Below are positions 1 to 12,812 of a DNA stretch of 64,000 bases, one piece after another (position 1 is the first letter of the stretch; the number at the start of each line of letters is the position of its first letter). The translations under genes were made by a program, and so were the position numbers. The notes below the pieces were generated by a model. It saw only the letters and a list, made by a program, of their open reading frames with translations. It was not told the origin of the DNA and searched no databases. Location: the NCBI RefSeq assembly GCF_016801865.2, contig NC_068937.1, forward strand, positions 119,199,225 through 119,263,224. The letters run 5' to 3'. Origin of the DNA: Culex pipiens pallens (taxonomy: Eukaryota > Arthropoda > Insecta > Diptera > Culicidae).

Positions 1-2870
1 CACACCAGCACGGGATCTTGGGATACACTTGTACACACTCACACGCGCAGACAGAACCTCTAACCTCCAGAGGGCTCTTGATTTGGTGCACCGATCAACC
101 TGCCAGGACTTCACTTTGCTTCGTTCGAGCTGTTAACATTCCCTCCTCAGCGTACAAGGATCAAGGTGTCAAACTCTGGTTAGAATACACCAACAGATAA
201 CAGAACACAAAAACAACGGGGAAATCTAAACGGAGCACGATCTCGTTTTTTTCGTTTCTTCTTCCGCCGATATTCTTTTCCGATCTCACTCTCTTGGAAT
301 CTCTGGATGATCCACACACACACTCACACTCCTGCCGTGTGTGATCTTTTTTCTCTGCTTCGCTCTTCTCCTTCGACGCTCTGCTGGGATCAGTCGCGAT
401 CGACGTGGAAACAGTCCGGTACCGTCGATGGGTAAGGCTCAACTAAAGGCCCGACTCGGCACGGGATCAGGCAGAACCCCCAGAGTCGCAAGACGTGCAA
501 ACAGAGCGCGATCACCAATACTCACACCAAACTCGCTCCAGGAGCTCGCCTCGTTCATTGATCGTCACGCGAACATCTTGCAAGACGACGGCGATCATAC
601 TCACCACAGAAACTCACCACTCCGAGTAGGCCAAGTCCAAGTGGCTCTGTTTGTGTGCAGTGTCTACGCAACACAACACAACATCAACAGCGCAGTTTTA
701 CAGTTGCTTCGTGTCGGACTCTTCTTATGGCACAACAACAAGACAGCAGAGAGTCCGCACACAGTTGTGCTCATTAAAATTCAAGTCTCCACCACGCACA
801 CCACACGACATCGATGTAAACAGGTATTCGCGAAGCAGGCTCCAAAGAGGAGGGCGAAAAAAATGTTATTTTTGAGCTGAAATAATGCGATGCAGTGGTG
901 ATGCAGCTCAAAGTAAGTATTTTGCACTCTTTTGTTGCTTTTTTGATGAGAACAGGGTAAGTAATGCGGTTAATTCTGTCAAACTGTCAATCTGTCAACC
1001 CCAACACAATAGCTACAATGTCCCGTTAGTCTATTGTTGTTGCATTGTTCTCGTGACAACTCGAGGATAGTCGCAAGCTCTAACTTATACCAACACAGCG
1101 GTGCTCCCCAAGTGTTGGTATAAGTTGGGGGCCCTCCCAGGTCCCAAGACGATCCCCCAGAAGAATGCGACCCCGTTTGTCCCCCTCCGACTGTCTCAAC
1201 CGTGGACCTTTTCGCTGGGCCAACTGCTCACCGCGCACCACGGAGAAAGAGAGCTGGTCAAGGCATGCTACGCTCGCTCTCGGTTGACGTCGTCGTCGTA
1301 CAAAGACCTGTCCATCCGCGAAGACGACGACGGCTTCAACGACTCACGGTCTTCGCGACAAAGTGGAGGCTCAAACTTTTGTCCGCTAAGCTCATAACCT
1401 GAATTTTAACACTTTCATGCTGCGCCTATGCTACTTGGCACAGCACACAGCGGCAATCGTGGCGGAGAAAGGTGTGGGCTTTGGGCCGATTGGAAACAAG
1501 AGCCGAAGGAGGGATGATTCAATAAATGTGTATGAAGGATTTGCTTCTTGGGCTTTTTCTTTCCCTCCATTAGCTAAAACGAGTTTCGTACGGACCGTCA
1601 TCAGCGTTGAGCGGCTGAGCCATGGGTTTTCTCACCTTTCTACGCTCGAAAAGAGAGTGAGAGATAGCATGAAGGTGCGTGACGAAAGAATTCAGGTTAC
1701 TTGCAAGTGAAACTTCACTGGCGGCGTGCCGCCCAATTTGTTGGTCAGCTGACCGACCTCCGATCGGTCAAAAGAATCGACAAAATGAGTTTTCCCAGTG
1801 TTTCCCCGGGTGGGCCGCAAGATCTTTGCAATAAATCTATAACGAATAACGGATCGTTTGCCAATCACAAAAAAAGAGCACAAGAACAAAGCACAGAAGA
1901 ACCAAGTAGGCGTTGGTGGTGTGGTCAATTGACCGCGAATTTGCGAGCACGTTCCAGCAGTGAGGCCGGCACAATTCGCGCGTTGAAGTCACGTTGTGTT
2001 CTGAAACAGCACAGGCTACTGCGATCGAACTGTACATGACGACCATGCGGCGATGTTTGGCAACTTTTTTTGGATTCGTGGCAGGAATGTTTGATGAGCC
2101 ATGCTGATTACCTTCAATTGCCAGTTGGTTTAATCGAAAACGAATAGAATTCATGAATCTCATCTGAGCGTTTTGACATTTGCCCTTGAGATGCGATTCA
2201 AGAGGTTCAACAAAACCTGAAAATGAACCTTCGTCAGGATGATCCGAATATTCGACACACCAACCTTGACGTCGTCGAACTCTAAGCCTGTAATCTGGTG
2301 CTGGAATGACCGGGTTGATCGTTCATTTACTGCTGAGTTAACGAACAAAAACTCACTTCACGTCTCAATAGCAAGTCCCAGCTCAGCTCATTCATCTTCA
2401 GGTGTTCGCTGTTTCTGAAGCTTCCTTCAATCGTGCAAACACGATGATGATGATGCTCATTTCTTCCGGCTCAATCGATCGATCCGACATGGCATGGTTC
2501 ATGATGTAACCACACCATCATATTTATTAATATCTGTATTGGAGCGGATCTACGCAAAGCAGCAAATGTGGAAATAATTTTACATAAAACCAACCATTGA
2601 TTGAACCTCCTGAACTCCAGATTCAAACAGCTGCTCCACTTTGGGCCGCCCCTTAATCTCTATAGCTGAGCCGTAAAGTGGCCACAATCGACGCGAGCAA
2701 ATTTGTACAATTAAATGCCAATTTGGAGATTCCTAAAGAGCTGCTAATGAGATTGATACCTTATTACCTCGGTGGTTCATCATCATCGCGGAGGTCAGCT
2801 GAGCGTCAGTAGAGTGGTGAAGATGGATCCCGAAGACATACTAACCCGGTTACAGATTTACCATTTATTC
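1..2870. other. Region without a recognised gene
   Basis: Moderate-GC DNA with several short open frames on both strands; none gives a recognisable domain. The first 900 bases are rich in CA/ACACA and CAG-like strings and read like untranslated exon or promoter DNA more than protein. An open frame at 341-880 (+) is arginine/histidine-rich and of low complexity, and I do not call it. From about 2400 the sequence becomes AT-rich intergenic DNA. The only clear structure is a hairpin at 1082-1126. Confidence 0.4.
1082..1126. repeat. Perfect 15-bp hairpin
   Basis: The arm AACTTATACCAACAC (1082-1096) is followed after a 15-base loop by its exact reverse complement (1112-1126). No run of T follows, and nothing links it to a known RNA family. 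It may be the remnant of a small inverted-repeat element. Confidence 0.7.
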
Positions 2871-3029
2871 AGTAAAAAATGAAGCAATTTCATCATCTCA
2901 CCCATCACCACTTATGTGACAAATTTTCACAAGTTTTCTATTTCTACACTCCACTAAACCAAACTGACTCCAAACTGGGCGGGCACATGTCCAGTCCATT
3001 AGCGCAGCTGGGGATTCGCGAGATTTGTC

Positions 3030-3191
3030 TAGTGAGCTTGAAAGCCCCATTAACACACTCAGAAGCAAACATTTTGCTTTTGCCTTTCTCACTGAGGTAA
3101 GGCTATAATCCTGCTCTAAAAATGAACTTCTTATTCAAAGCTCGAAAACCCACCTTGATGCATACATATCGACTCAGAATCGAAAACTGAA

Positions 3192-3238
<47 letters not shown>

Positions 3239-3525
3239 CTGTGTGTATGTGACCATTAATGTCACTCAGTTTTCTCAGCACGGGCTGAACCGATTTGACC
3301 AAACCAGTCGCATTCGACTTGGTTCAAGGTCCCATACGGTGCTATTGAATTGTTTGAGGTTTCGATAAGTAGTTCAAAAGTTATGTATAAAAATATGTTT
3401 TCGCTAATTTTCGGAAGTTGAATAAATGGCAGGAGATCGCAACAAGTACCATCATGTAAAAAGAGGTTTGCAATTGCCTCAACAATCAAGCCTTCGGACA
3501 CCTAGTTTCGAGTATGAATCTCGCA
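3030..3525 (-). repeat. Dispersed repeat family copy, reverse orientation
   Basis: The stretch around 3085-3185 (GCCTTTCTCACTGAGG, then ATATCGACTCAGAATCG) is the reverse complement of the end of the repeat at 49741-50480. A related third copy starts near 61785. It contains a GT microsatellite. The family is not identified; its short internal palindromes (GAGG...CCTC) and protein-free content suggest a non-autonomous element. Borders are approximate. Confidence 0.5.
3195..3234. repeat. (GT)n microsatellite
   Basis: About 20 uninterrupted GT units, followed by a degenerate GTATGTCTGTGTGTATGT tail. It lies inside the dispersed repeat copy. Confidence 0.95.
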
Positions 3526-3624
3526 ATCGAGAACGCCAAGGCAATGCTGTAGAGCGAATAATTTAATTTGATTTTATTTTTTTGATAGGTGGCTACCTAC
3601 CTTTTTCAACCAGTCAAAAACATT

Positions 3625-3955
3625 GAAGATCTGGCAACCTTGCCTCGAGTTATGACCACTTAAGTGACATTCATGTACTTTTTTATATAACCATCATCCG
3701 ACCTATCGTTGGTTAAGTAATTGAAAGACCTTTCCAAATTTGGACACTTTTCAGATCTGGCAACCCTCTCTAAAGTAATGTGCGCTTATGTGATATTTAT
3801 GTACTTTTTGTAGCCGGATCTCACTTAAATGTATGTAAACAATGTCCGGATCCATTATCCGACCCATCGTTGGTTAGGTTATCAAAAGACCTTTCCAACG
3901 AATCCAAAACATTGATGATCTGGCAACCCTGTCTCGAGTAACTTTGTTATTCCGG
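3625..3955. repeat. Degenerate tandem repeat around GATCTGGCAACC
   Basis: The string GATCTGGCAACC occurs at about 3629, 3755 and 3918. It is followed at variable distance by TTATGT(A)CTTTTT, CATCxxCCGACC and CGTTGGTTA, then AAGACCTTTCCAA. It reads as two to three diverged tandem units of 130-170 bp. No coding potential is seen. Confidence 0.6.
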
Positions 3956-4531
3956 ATTTAAAAAAAATGATGAAATTTGTGTTGGAAATCTTAAAGAACT
4001 ATACTCCTTTTTCGCGTGCTTGAATTAAGGTGTTAATTCAATAAGAAGATCATGTTTATGTTTAATTTTCTTTACTCAGTAAAAATAACATGAAATAATA
4101 TCATTTATTTATTTTTTGAATTTCTTTGACAGAAATGCAAGTGTCAAAAAGTAAATAGTTGTACAATGTTAAATTTTATTTTTTTTAAAGTTGTTCAAAA
4201 CAACATTATTCGTCTATCTTCTTTATATATCTTCTATCTTCTATTGATCCTTGCACTGTAACTTGGATTTGGCCCGCACTTTTCTCTCGCACTTTTGACA
4301 ACAAAATTTCCAAAACCAGGCAACCATCAGTTGTTTATTTACATTTCCAGTCGCAGTTTCCACCAAACTGGACATTCGGACTTTAAAATTGCGATTGACA
4401 GGTGAGCAACATCGGCTCGCTTTGATATTTTTTTGAGAAAATTAAAATTTCCCAAGCCAGTTTGACAAGTCGCAATAGTGCGATCGATAGCAATTATTTA
4501 GTGCGAAGTCCAAGTTAGTGAGAATTGCGCA

Positions 4532-5130
4532 ATATATATATAAAAAATTTCGATGGTTTTGTTCGAACGCGAATCAGTTCAATACGGAGCGTCGGATTGA
4601 GGTGCTCTTTGTTGCATTGGGTTCGTATAAGCCCAAGGAAGGTTCTTACGCTAAAAAGTGGTAACTTTGGCCACTCTGGAACCGATTCCGGAAAATCTGC
4701 AGATTGTATGGAAAAATTTGCGTAAAATCAAATTTTGATCATAGGAGGATGAATAAGGAAAAAGCTAAAAACGTCAACAAACGAAAAAAGGAAAAGACGA
4801 AGTTTTTCGGGTAAGGCTTGTATATATAAAAAAAATCGACGGTTTTGTTCGAACGCAAATCAATTCAGCACGGAACGTCGGATCGAGGTGCTCTTTGTTG
4901 CGTTGGGTTCGTATAAGTCCAAGGAAGGTTCTTACGCCAAAAAGTTACAACTTTGGCCACTCTGGAACCGATTCCGGAAAATCTGCAGATTTTAAGGGAA
5001 AAGTTACGTGAAATAAAATTTTGATCACAGGAGGCAGAATAAGCAAAAAGGTTAAAAACGTCAACAAACGAAAAAAAAGGCAGAACGAAGTTTGTCGGAT
5101 AAGGTTTGTTTATTATAAAAAAAATCATCA
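4532..5130. repeat. Two-copy direct tandem repeat, unit about 287 bp
   Basis: Bases 4532-4820 and 4821-5130 repeat each other: TATATATAAA, GGTTTTGTTCGAACGC, GAGGTGCTCTTTGTTGC, GGGTTCGTATAAG, CTGGAACCGATTCCGG and AACGTCAACAAACGAAAAAA recur in the same order at an offset of about 286. The copies differ by scattered substitutions and small indels, so the duplication is not very recent. There is no coding frame common to both. Confidence 0.85.
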
Positions 5131-5239
5131 AAAAACGGAATCTCCCTCTTTCTGGGAAAGATTAGAAATAAAATTTTGAGTCGCTCCAACAACTCAACCA
5201 ACACGCAACGAAAGATATGGAGAAATTTCACATTTTTGA

Positions 5240-5787
5240 AAAGACTCCTACTTTGTCGCTACAGATCTTGGCGGTGGCCCTCTGCTAGAAGACGTTACCT
5301 CGCCCAATAACGGGTTCCGATACCGGCCAGACTCGTTGGCCATCGCGTAGCTATACCAAATCCAATCGGACGATGCCAAAGACGTCGCACGATGGTGGAC
5401 AAGTTTCTTTTCGCTGGAGTTTTGTTGATGGAGGGTATCAACTTTGTGACAAATCACGCCAGTGGAGAAAAGAGCTGGTTGTCGTGTCGATCGAACGGTT
5501 GGGATGGGATCGACTTTCGGATCAATCGGATCCGATGGTGCTAATGACCTCCCGGAGTTGGGTTGGACGACAGCACTGCGCCGATTTGAAATAAAAGCTG
5601 GCAATGGCCGTTTGAAGGGTTTAGATAAAAAAAACGAATATCGAGGTGCTAATCGCCCAAGGTCGCTCTGCGTCGAGCCGCGAGGAATTGACCAAGTTAA
5701 GCTCATCAGAGGGTCCAATTTAGTGCTTGACATAATTAACTATGTATATTTGCTGTGTGTGATCATTCCGTCGAACTGGCTGACATA
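5240..5787. other. GC-richer block of unknown nature
   Basis: This block has higher GC than its AT-rich surroundings and stays open in more than one frame (for example a 161-codon frame at 5248-5733 on the minus strand). The predicted peptides are unlike any family I know. It may be a piece of an old transposon or an LTR. I do not call a gene. Confidence 0.3.
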
Positions 5788-6121
5788 AACTTTGAAAAAT
5801 ATTAGCAACGGCCTAAAATTAAAAAAAAAATATAAAAATGTAAATATCAAGCCACAGTCTCAAAATTTGCATGAAAAAAGTAATTTCAAATGCATTTTAA
5901 ACTAGTTCAATTTTTTTGCAAACATTTGTTTTAAAAAAAATGTGAGATTTTACTAAAACAAAAATTTCAGCAAAAGAAAACTTTTTGCAAAATTCAAAAG
6001 ATTTTTGAATAAACCCAAACATGCTAAAAATAATTTTAAAATTTTGTTTTGCCCCCTGATTTTTCAGACCGACTTTGAAGGGGAAAGGTGACAAAAACTT
6101 TAAATAAAATTTGTACCAGCC
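5788..6121. mobile_element. Rearranged copy of TAA-duplicating MITE family
   Basis: The right part (5830-6121) matches 44870-45272: AAGCCA, TGCATTTTA(A/C)ACTAGTTCA, GCCCCCTGATTTTTC and TAAATAAAATTTGTACCAGC occur in the same order, ending in GCC followed by TAA. Bases 5788-5814 carry the other terminus of the family in reversed orientation (its complement reads GGCCGTTGC), so this copy is rearranged. The family is described at 44803-45272. Confidence 0.6.
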
Positions 6122-8124
6122 TAAATGCATACAAAAAATGAAAAAAAGAAAAACATAAAACAAAAGAAGTTAAGTTTTTCGTAGAATAAAAATTGCTCAA
6201 AATGACCTCCTAAACATGAAAAAAAAATAAAAAAATCTAATTTAATCTTTAAAGTGTTGATTTCAGGCAACAAAACACGAATAAAAAAATATTGTGGTGA
6301 AATCATAGTTGTTTTTTTTTATCCAATAATGTTTAGAAGAGGTTTGCAAATCTAGAAACACTTTTTGATTTGAAATCTATAAATATAAATTTTATCTCCT
6401 GTTTGATTGTTGTAGTAATTATGAAAGTATTCCAAAGTTTTAACTCCATTTAATGACAAATTTTGAATCCATCAATAAAACCTGGTGCCTCAACTCTTGC
6501 ACGTTTCAATGATGGTGTCCCTCCCTCCCCAGCTGGTAATACGAGGACCGGGAGGTTTTTCAATTGAAAGTGAAATAAAACAATAAAAAAAAACATGTTT
6601 CAGTGTGTGAATAACTGTGAGTGCCAAAGGCGTCTCGACGCCGTAGTCGTCATCGACGTTTTATTAAGTTGGAAAAATAGGGTTACTTAAAAATATATTG
6701 TCTAATTAATTTATTTGAAAAACTAAGCTTTCGAGAAAATGCTATACATTTAAGATGCACTAAAATTATATTGATTGATTTGGTAAGAAATAGACTCTTT
6801 TCTGATTACCCTAAAACCAGGTGTTCATGCTAGCGCAGTGCATTCCTCTCGCGCGACTTGTTTTGGCCAAAAACCGGTTGGAATTTGCGCAACTCTCCGC
6901 CACACCGACTCGGAAGGAAGTTTGGTGCGAGGAGCAATTGACCCGCGCAACAGACCATTGGCATACCCGGATCATCAGCGAAGTGGGGCCCAAGCCAGAC
7001 CGGATGGCTTTCTTCATTTAATTATACGGTACAAAGACCGACGTGATGCCGAAATTTGCCCGGGCCCGATGGCAAATTGTTGCAGCAAAATGCGAATCGA
7101 TCACCAAAAATGGATTCGAGTCTATTTTTTGTGTGTTACCTGTTTATTGCTCGCTCTATTGAGCAATAATTCGCATGTGTTGCCGAATTGCGAAACTGGA
7201 ATTGCAATTTGAAGATATTCGTTATTATTTTGAACATAATATCTGTCATTCAAAAGAGAAAAGAAATACACTTTTAAAATCAATACTAAAAAAAATCATA
7301 AAACACTTTTTTCCAATTCAAAAGGACTGCAAATTGCCCCTAATCAATTCCACGCATTAGCAGCTCACTTTCCTATCCACTTTGCATAATTGTTTGTTTT
7401 TGTCAAATTGCCGTTTGCATAATTCACATGCAGCGTGTTAAACGCATTGGAAACCAAACGGAACCGCTCCCAGCGAAAAGGTTTTCATAAAGTCTCTCCT
7501 TTTTTTTACTCGAGCATGTGATGTGGTGTTTGACATTCCTTCGCGCCATCAACGCTCTGCTCCGCTGGGAGGGAGACACAGCCTAGGAAATTTGAATTTT
7601 AAATCACCCTTTTGCTTGAAGCAAATGGGATTGACTTGGAGTTTAAGTTCGAAAGGGGTTTTCATATCTACTTTCTTAATATTGGCTTTATAGTAGTTAT
7701 TCAAACTATTTATTGGAATAACATGATGCAGGTTTATTTTAGAAAGAAAGCAGGAAGCAAACCAAAACATTCAAACAATATGAAAACTGTATTGCAAGCA
7801 AGTTCCGTTAGAGAAAACAAATATTGAAAGAGTTGTATAAAGTTATCTGGATTAACAAATTATTTCACATATTTGATAGCTATAAGTATTGAAGCAGTAA
7901 AATTCACCCGTGAGACATGCAAATATGCAACGATGAGTTGAAACCCGTACAAACTAGTCTTTCCCCAGCAATTCATAGGTTGATAGGCCGGCAAAACAAA
8001 ACAAAAAAAACAAACATGACTTTGAATTGATGAACCACGAAGGTGTTTGGCCAATATCCGGGTATCAGGTGACGTCTAGAAGGGGAAGGTGAAACTTTCT
8101 TCGTGAAATTTTCGATTTCGATAA
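6122..8124. other. AT-rich spacer with a GC-richer island
   Basis: No gene was recognised. A more GC-rich island at about 6810-7210 is open in two frames, but the peptides are unlike known families. The remainder is AT-rich with homopolymer runs. A short GC patch at 7540-7590 is also unassigned. Confidence 0.3.
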
Positions 8125-8650
8125 GGGGTCGTGCATAAACCACGTGGCCTCCTTAGGGGGGGGAGGGGGTCCAAAATCCGACCGGAAAAAACCATGAAAA
8201 GCCATGGGGGGGAGGGGGGGGGTCGACGGCTGACCACGTGGCCTTTCATATAAAATCTTTTCTATAAAAAATCTATTCTATAAAAAAAAACAAAAAAAAA
8301 CGCACATTAAGTTTACTTATATGCATACATTTTTTGTTACACTTTAAAATCATACAATTATTGTGTTTAGAATTATTACTTATATTTCAATGTTACAACA
8401 TTATCCAATTCAATATTTAATTATGTATTTTGGAAGATTCATATCAATACTTTGAGCCTGTTATTGAACAAACACTTTATAATACTCATGTATTACAAAA
8501 GTTTAAAAGCTGTTAAAAAATAAAGTGACAGTTTCCAAAGTTAATATACCCTTAAAAATGAGTACCAAAATGCAAACCAAATTTCATTTTTAAGTTGATG
8601 GTATCTTGTAGCTAAAAATGAGCTTGCAAATTTGCATTGAAAGTAGATGT

Positions 8651-10587
8651 AGAGCAGTTCTCTAGGATTTCGGTCATTCGATTTTTTTTTTGTATTTTTT
8701 AATCCGACTGAAACTTTTTTGGTGCCTTCGGTATGCCCAAAGAAGCAATTTTGCATCATTAGTTTGTCCATATAATTTTCCATACAAATTTGGCAGCTGT
8801 CCATACAAAAATGATGTATGAAAATTCAAAAATCTGTATCTTTTGAAGGAATTTTTTGATCGATTTGGTGTCTTCGGCAAAGTTGTAGGTATGGATACGG
8901 ACTACACTGGAAAAAAATAATACACGGTAAAAAATTTTTTGGTGATTTTTTTATTTAACTTTTTAACACTAAAACTTGATTTGCAAAAAAACACTATTTT
9001 TAATTTTTTTTATTTTTTGATATGTTTTAGAGGACATAAAATGCCAACTTTTCAGAAATTTCCAGGTTGTGCAAAAAATCATTGACCGAGTTATGAATTT
9101 TTTAATCAAAACTGATTTTTTCAAAAAATCAAAATTTTGGTCGCAAAAATTTTTCAACTTCATTTTTTGATGTAAAATTGAATTTGAAATCAAAAAGTAC
9201 TTTAGTGAAATTTTGATAAAGTGCACCGTTTTCAAGTTATAGCCATTTTTATGTAACTTTTTTCAAAATAGTCGCAGTTTTTCATTTTTTAAAATTAGTG
9301 CACATGTTTGTCCACTTTTGAAAAAAATATTTCTGAAAAGCTGAGAAAATTCTCTATATTTTGCTTCCTCGGACTTTGTTGATACGACCTTTAGTTGCTG
9401 AGATATTGCCATGCTAAGATTTAAAAACAGGAAAATTGATGTTTTCTAAGTCTCACCCAAACAGCCCACCATTTTTCAATGTCGATATCTCAGCAACTAA
9501 TGGTCCGATTTTCAATGTTAAATTATGAAACATTTGTGAAATTTTCCGATCTTTTCGAAAACAATATTTTCAAAATTTTCAAATCAAGACTAACATTTCA
9601 AAAAGGCCAAACATTGAATATTACGCCCTTTTAAAATGTTAGTCTTGATTTGAAAATTTTGAAAATATTGTTTTCGAAAAGATCGGAAAATTTCACAAAT
9701 GTTTCATAATTTAACATTGAAAATCGGACCATTAGTTGCTGAGATATCGACATTGAAAAATGGTGGGCTGTTTGGGTGAGACTTAGAAAACATCAATTTT
9801 CCTGTTTTTAAATCTTAGCATGGCAATATCTCAGCAACTAAAGGTCGTATCAACAAAGTCCGAGGAAGCAAAATATAGAGAATTTTCTCAGCTTTTCAGA
9901 AATATTTTTTTCAAAAGTGGACAAACATGTGCACTAATTTTAAAAAATGAAAAACTGCGACTATTTTGAAAAAAGTTACATAAAAATGGCTATAACTTGA
10001 AAACGGTGCACTTTATCAAAATTTCACTAAAGTACTTTTTGATTGCAAATTCAATTTTACATCAAAAAATGAAGTTGAAAAATTTTTGCGACCAAAATTT
10101 CGATTTTTTGAAAAATCAGTTTTGATTAAAAAATTCATAACTCGGTCAATGATTTTTTGCACAACCTGGAAATTTCTGAAAAGTTGGCATTTTATGTCCT
10201 CTAAAACATATCAAAAAATAAAAAAAAATAAAAATAGTGTTTTTTTGCAAATCAAGTTTTAGTGTTAAAAAGTTAAATAAAAAAATCACCAAAAAATTTT
10301 TTACCGTGTATTATTTTTTTCCAGTGTAGTCCGTATCCATACCTACAACTTTGCCGAAGACACCAAATCGATCAAAAAATTCCTTCAAAAGATACAGATT
10401 TCTGAATTTTCATACATCATTTTTGTATGGACAGCTGCCAAATTTGTATGGAAAATTATATGGACAAACTAATGATGCAAAATTGCTTCTTTGGGCATAC
10501 CGAAGGCACCAAAAAAGTTTCAGTCGGATTAAAAAATACAAATATTAAAATTGAAGAAAAAAGATCGATTTCGTAGAGAATTGCTCT
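8651..10587. repeat. Long foldback element, arms about 0.95 kb
   Basis: The left arm from AGAGCAGTTCTCTA (8651) is reverse-complemented by the right arm ending at 10587. From about 8689 inward the arms are nearly identical by eye (a single mismatch over some 50-base samples). The spacer at about 9606-9630 is CCAAACATTGAATATTACGC. No coding frame explains the conservation. The same ends and centre occur at 40147-41624. The sequence could form a hairpin of more than 900 bp if transcribed. Transposition chemistry is unknown; no transposase is present. Confidence 0.9.
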
Positions 10588-11650
10588 GTAGTCTTCGATA
10601 TTTCTATTTTCGAGCAATTTAAAAAATAAATATTGCTGACAATTTATATAAGATTTTCGTAACAAGGCAAAAGACTAAATATGTATTGTAAATGTAGTGT
10701 CTTAAAAATAATTCTCTGAGAAAAAAAAATATTTTCAAAATCTTAGATCTTAGCTACGGTGTTTATTGGTCCTTTAAGTGATCGAAGAATCTTTATCAAA
10801 AGATTTTCTTTTGACACTTAAAACAATCTCAAGATATCTTGTCTCTCCTCTCTCATGCAATATTTTTTTTAAGTAAAAAGAAACTAAAAACCCCAATTTC
10901 AGGATTATCGCGCAAAATTTCAGTTTCACTACCTCATTTGCAAGTGAAACGTCTAACATTTAAAAATAACCAGTCACAAAAAAACGAACGATACATACTT
11001 TAATATTCACCAAAACATTGGATGAATATTTTGGTCTACAAGGTATTCGTCATTCAATGGGTAACACAATTCGGATTGTTAATTACAAAACATTTCATAA
11101 AATACATGTAATCACAAAGTAACCAGTCCAGTCCGTGACCAGTCCGTAGAAAAGTCTTTTATTTTTTTGGCTCCATAAGGTTTGCTGGTAGCAGGCGTGC
11201 GATGTACCTGCGATGTACCACAAAGTTGAATCAAAAATTAAGAGGCAGTGGTGACTCTGTCTTACTCTGTGGTACTATCCTTCGGCAAAGTTGTAGGTAT
11301 TTTTTTAATGTTAATAGGAACCATTTCTTGAGCGAAAAAGAAACATGGGCAAACATTTTAGATTTTTAGAAAAAAACGAACTTCAAGCAAAAATTGTTTT
11401 TGTTTCCTAATTAATTTATAGATTAAAAAATAGGGACCAAAGGTGCCCTTTCCTGAATATACTTGTTTTTCTTTTAGCTGAGAAAACATACTATACCTTC
11501 AACATCATATTTGAGATAAAACCACTCAAATATATAGACACATTAAAACAATTTAAGTTTTAAAGAGTCACTTAATTTTCAAATGCCGATAACAATTTGT
11601 AAAATAAATTTCAATACAATGCCGTTAAAGATCAACATAAATAAAACTTC

Positions 11651-12062
11651 TTAACATTCCAACGCCCAAGGCTCCAAAAAAGTTGGAACGGTAACTTCAG
11701 CTCGCTGGTTCTCGGACATAACTCACCCAATCAAGACAATTCTTTTTTTCCAGTGATTTGTTAGGATGTCTAAATGATCCTAAAACTTTGCAGAACTCAA
11801 TTTGATCAAATCTGTAATTTTTGCGATCAAAAACATCGTTCCAACTATTTTTTCGCGTGTAAAAAAAAAATCGCCGAACAATCCGCGGAGGCTATTGTTT
11901 AAAAAAAGTTGGAACGATGTTTTCGGTTGCAGAAATTACAGATTTGTTCAAATCAAGTTCTGCAAAATTTTAGGATCATCTAGACATACTTACAAATCCC
12001 TGGAAACAAGAATCGTCCCGATTGGTTAAGTTATGCCCGAGAACCAGCGAGTTGAAGTTACC
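11651..12062. mobile_element. TTAA-flanked MITE, truncated on the right
   Basis: It begins TTAACATTCCAACGCCCAAG and follows the intact copy at 37561-38039 through GTTGGAACGG, CAAGACAATTCTTTTT and ATCTGTAATTTTTGCGA to its palindromic right half. It stops at TTACCGTC and runs straight into a half foldback. TTAA at the intact end suggests a piggyBac-type element. It is non-autonomous, with no protein. Confidence 0.7.
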
Positions 12063-12812
12063 GTCTGAAACTTTGTTGGTGCCTTCGGTATGCCCAAAGA
12101 AGCCATTTTGCATCATTAGTTTGTCCGTATAGTTTTCCATACAAATTTGGCAGCTAATGAAATATGAAAATTCAAAAATCTCTATCTTTTGAAGGAATTT
12201 TTTGATCGATTTTGTGTCTTCGGCAAAGTTGTAGGTATGGATAAGGACTACACTGAAAAAAAAATGATAAACGGTAATTTATTTTGCTGATTTTTAATTT
12301 CATTTTTTGTCACTCAAACAAGATTGGCAAAATAACACTTTTTTTATTTGCCAGCTTTTCAGAACTTTCCACAACAGGCAAAAAATCTTTGTTTGAGTTA
12401 TGAATTTTTGAATCAATACCGATTAAAAAAACTAAATATTGGTCGCAAAAATTTTTCAACTTCAATTTTCGATGTAAAATCGGATTTGCAATCAAAGAGT
12501 ACGTAAGTGAAATTTTCATAAATTGCACCGTTTTCAAGTTATAGCAATTTGTTTAACTTAAAATAAGATTCCGTTATTAATTTTAAAAATTAGTGCCCAT
12601 GTTTGCCCACCTTTGAAAAAAAATATTTTCAAAATGCTGAGAAAATTCTCTATATTTTGCTTTTTTTGATAAGACCTTTAGTTGCTGAGATATTTTCATG
12701 CAAAGATTAAAAACAGAAAAATTGATGTTTACTAAGTCTCACCCAAACAACCCACCATTTTATAATGTCGATATCTCAGCAATTAATGGTTCGATTTTCA
12801 ATGTTAATATGT
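12062..12812 (+). repeat. Single-arm (half) copy of the foldback family
   Basis: It matches the left arm of the element at 8651-10587 in order: GGTGCCTTCGGTATGCCCAA, CATACAAATTTGGCAGCT, GTCTTCGGCAAAGTTGTAGG, GTCTCACCCAAACA and CGATATCTCAGCAA. It has no inverted partner nearby and is more diverged, with deletions. It is probably a broken relic that lost its second arm. Confidence 0.75.

Noticed and set aside
341..880. 179-codon open frame (+)
   Set aside because: Arg/His/Thr-rich, no domain, overlaps other frames over the same CA-rich DNA; typical of untranslated DNA with few stops.
5248..5733. 161-codon open frame (-)
   Set aside because: Several frames of both strands are open across the same GC-richer block; the peptide resembles no family and has no homologue in the window.
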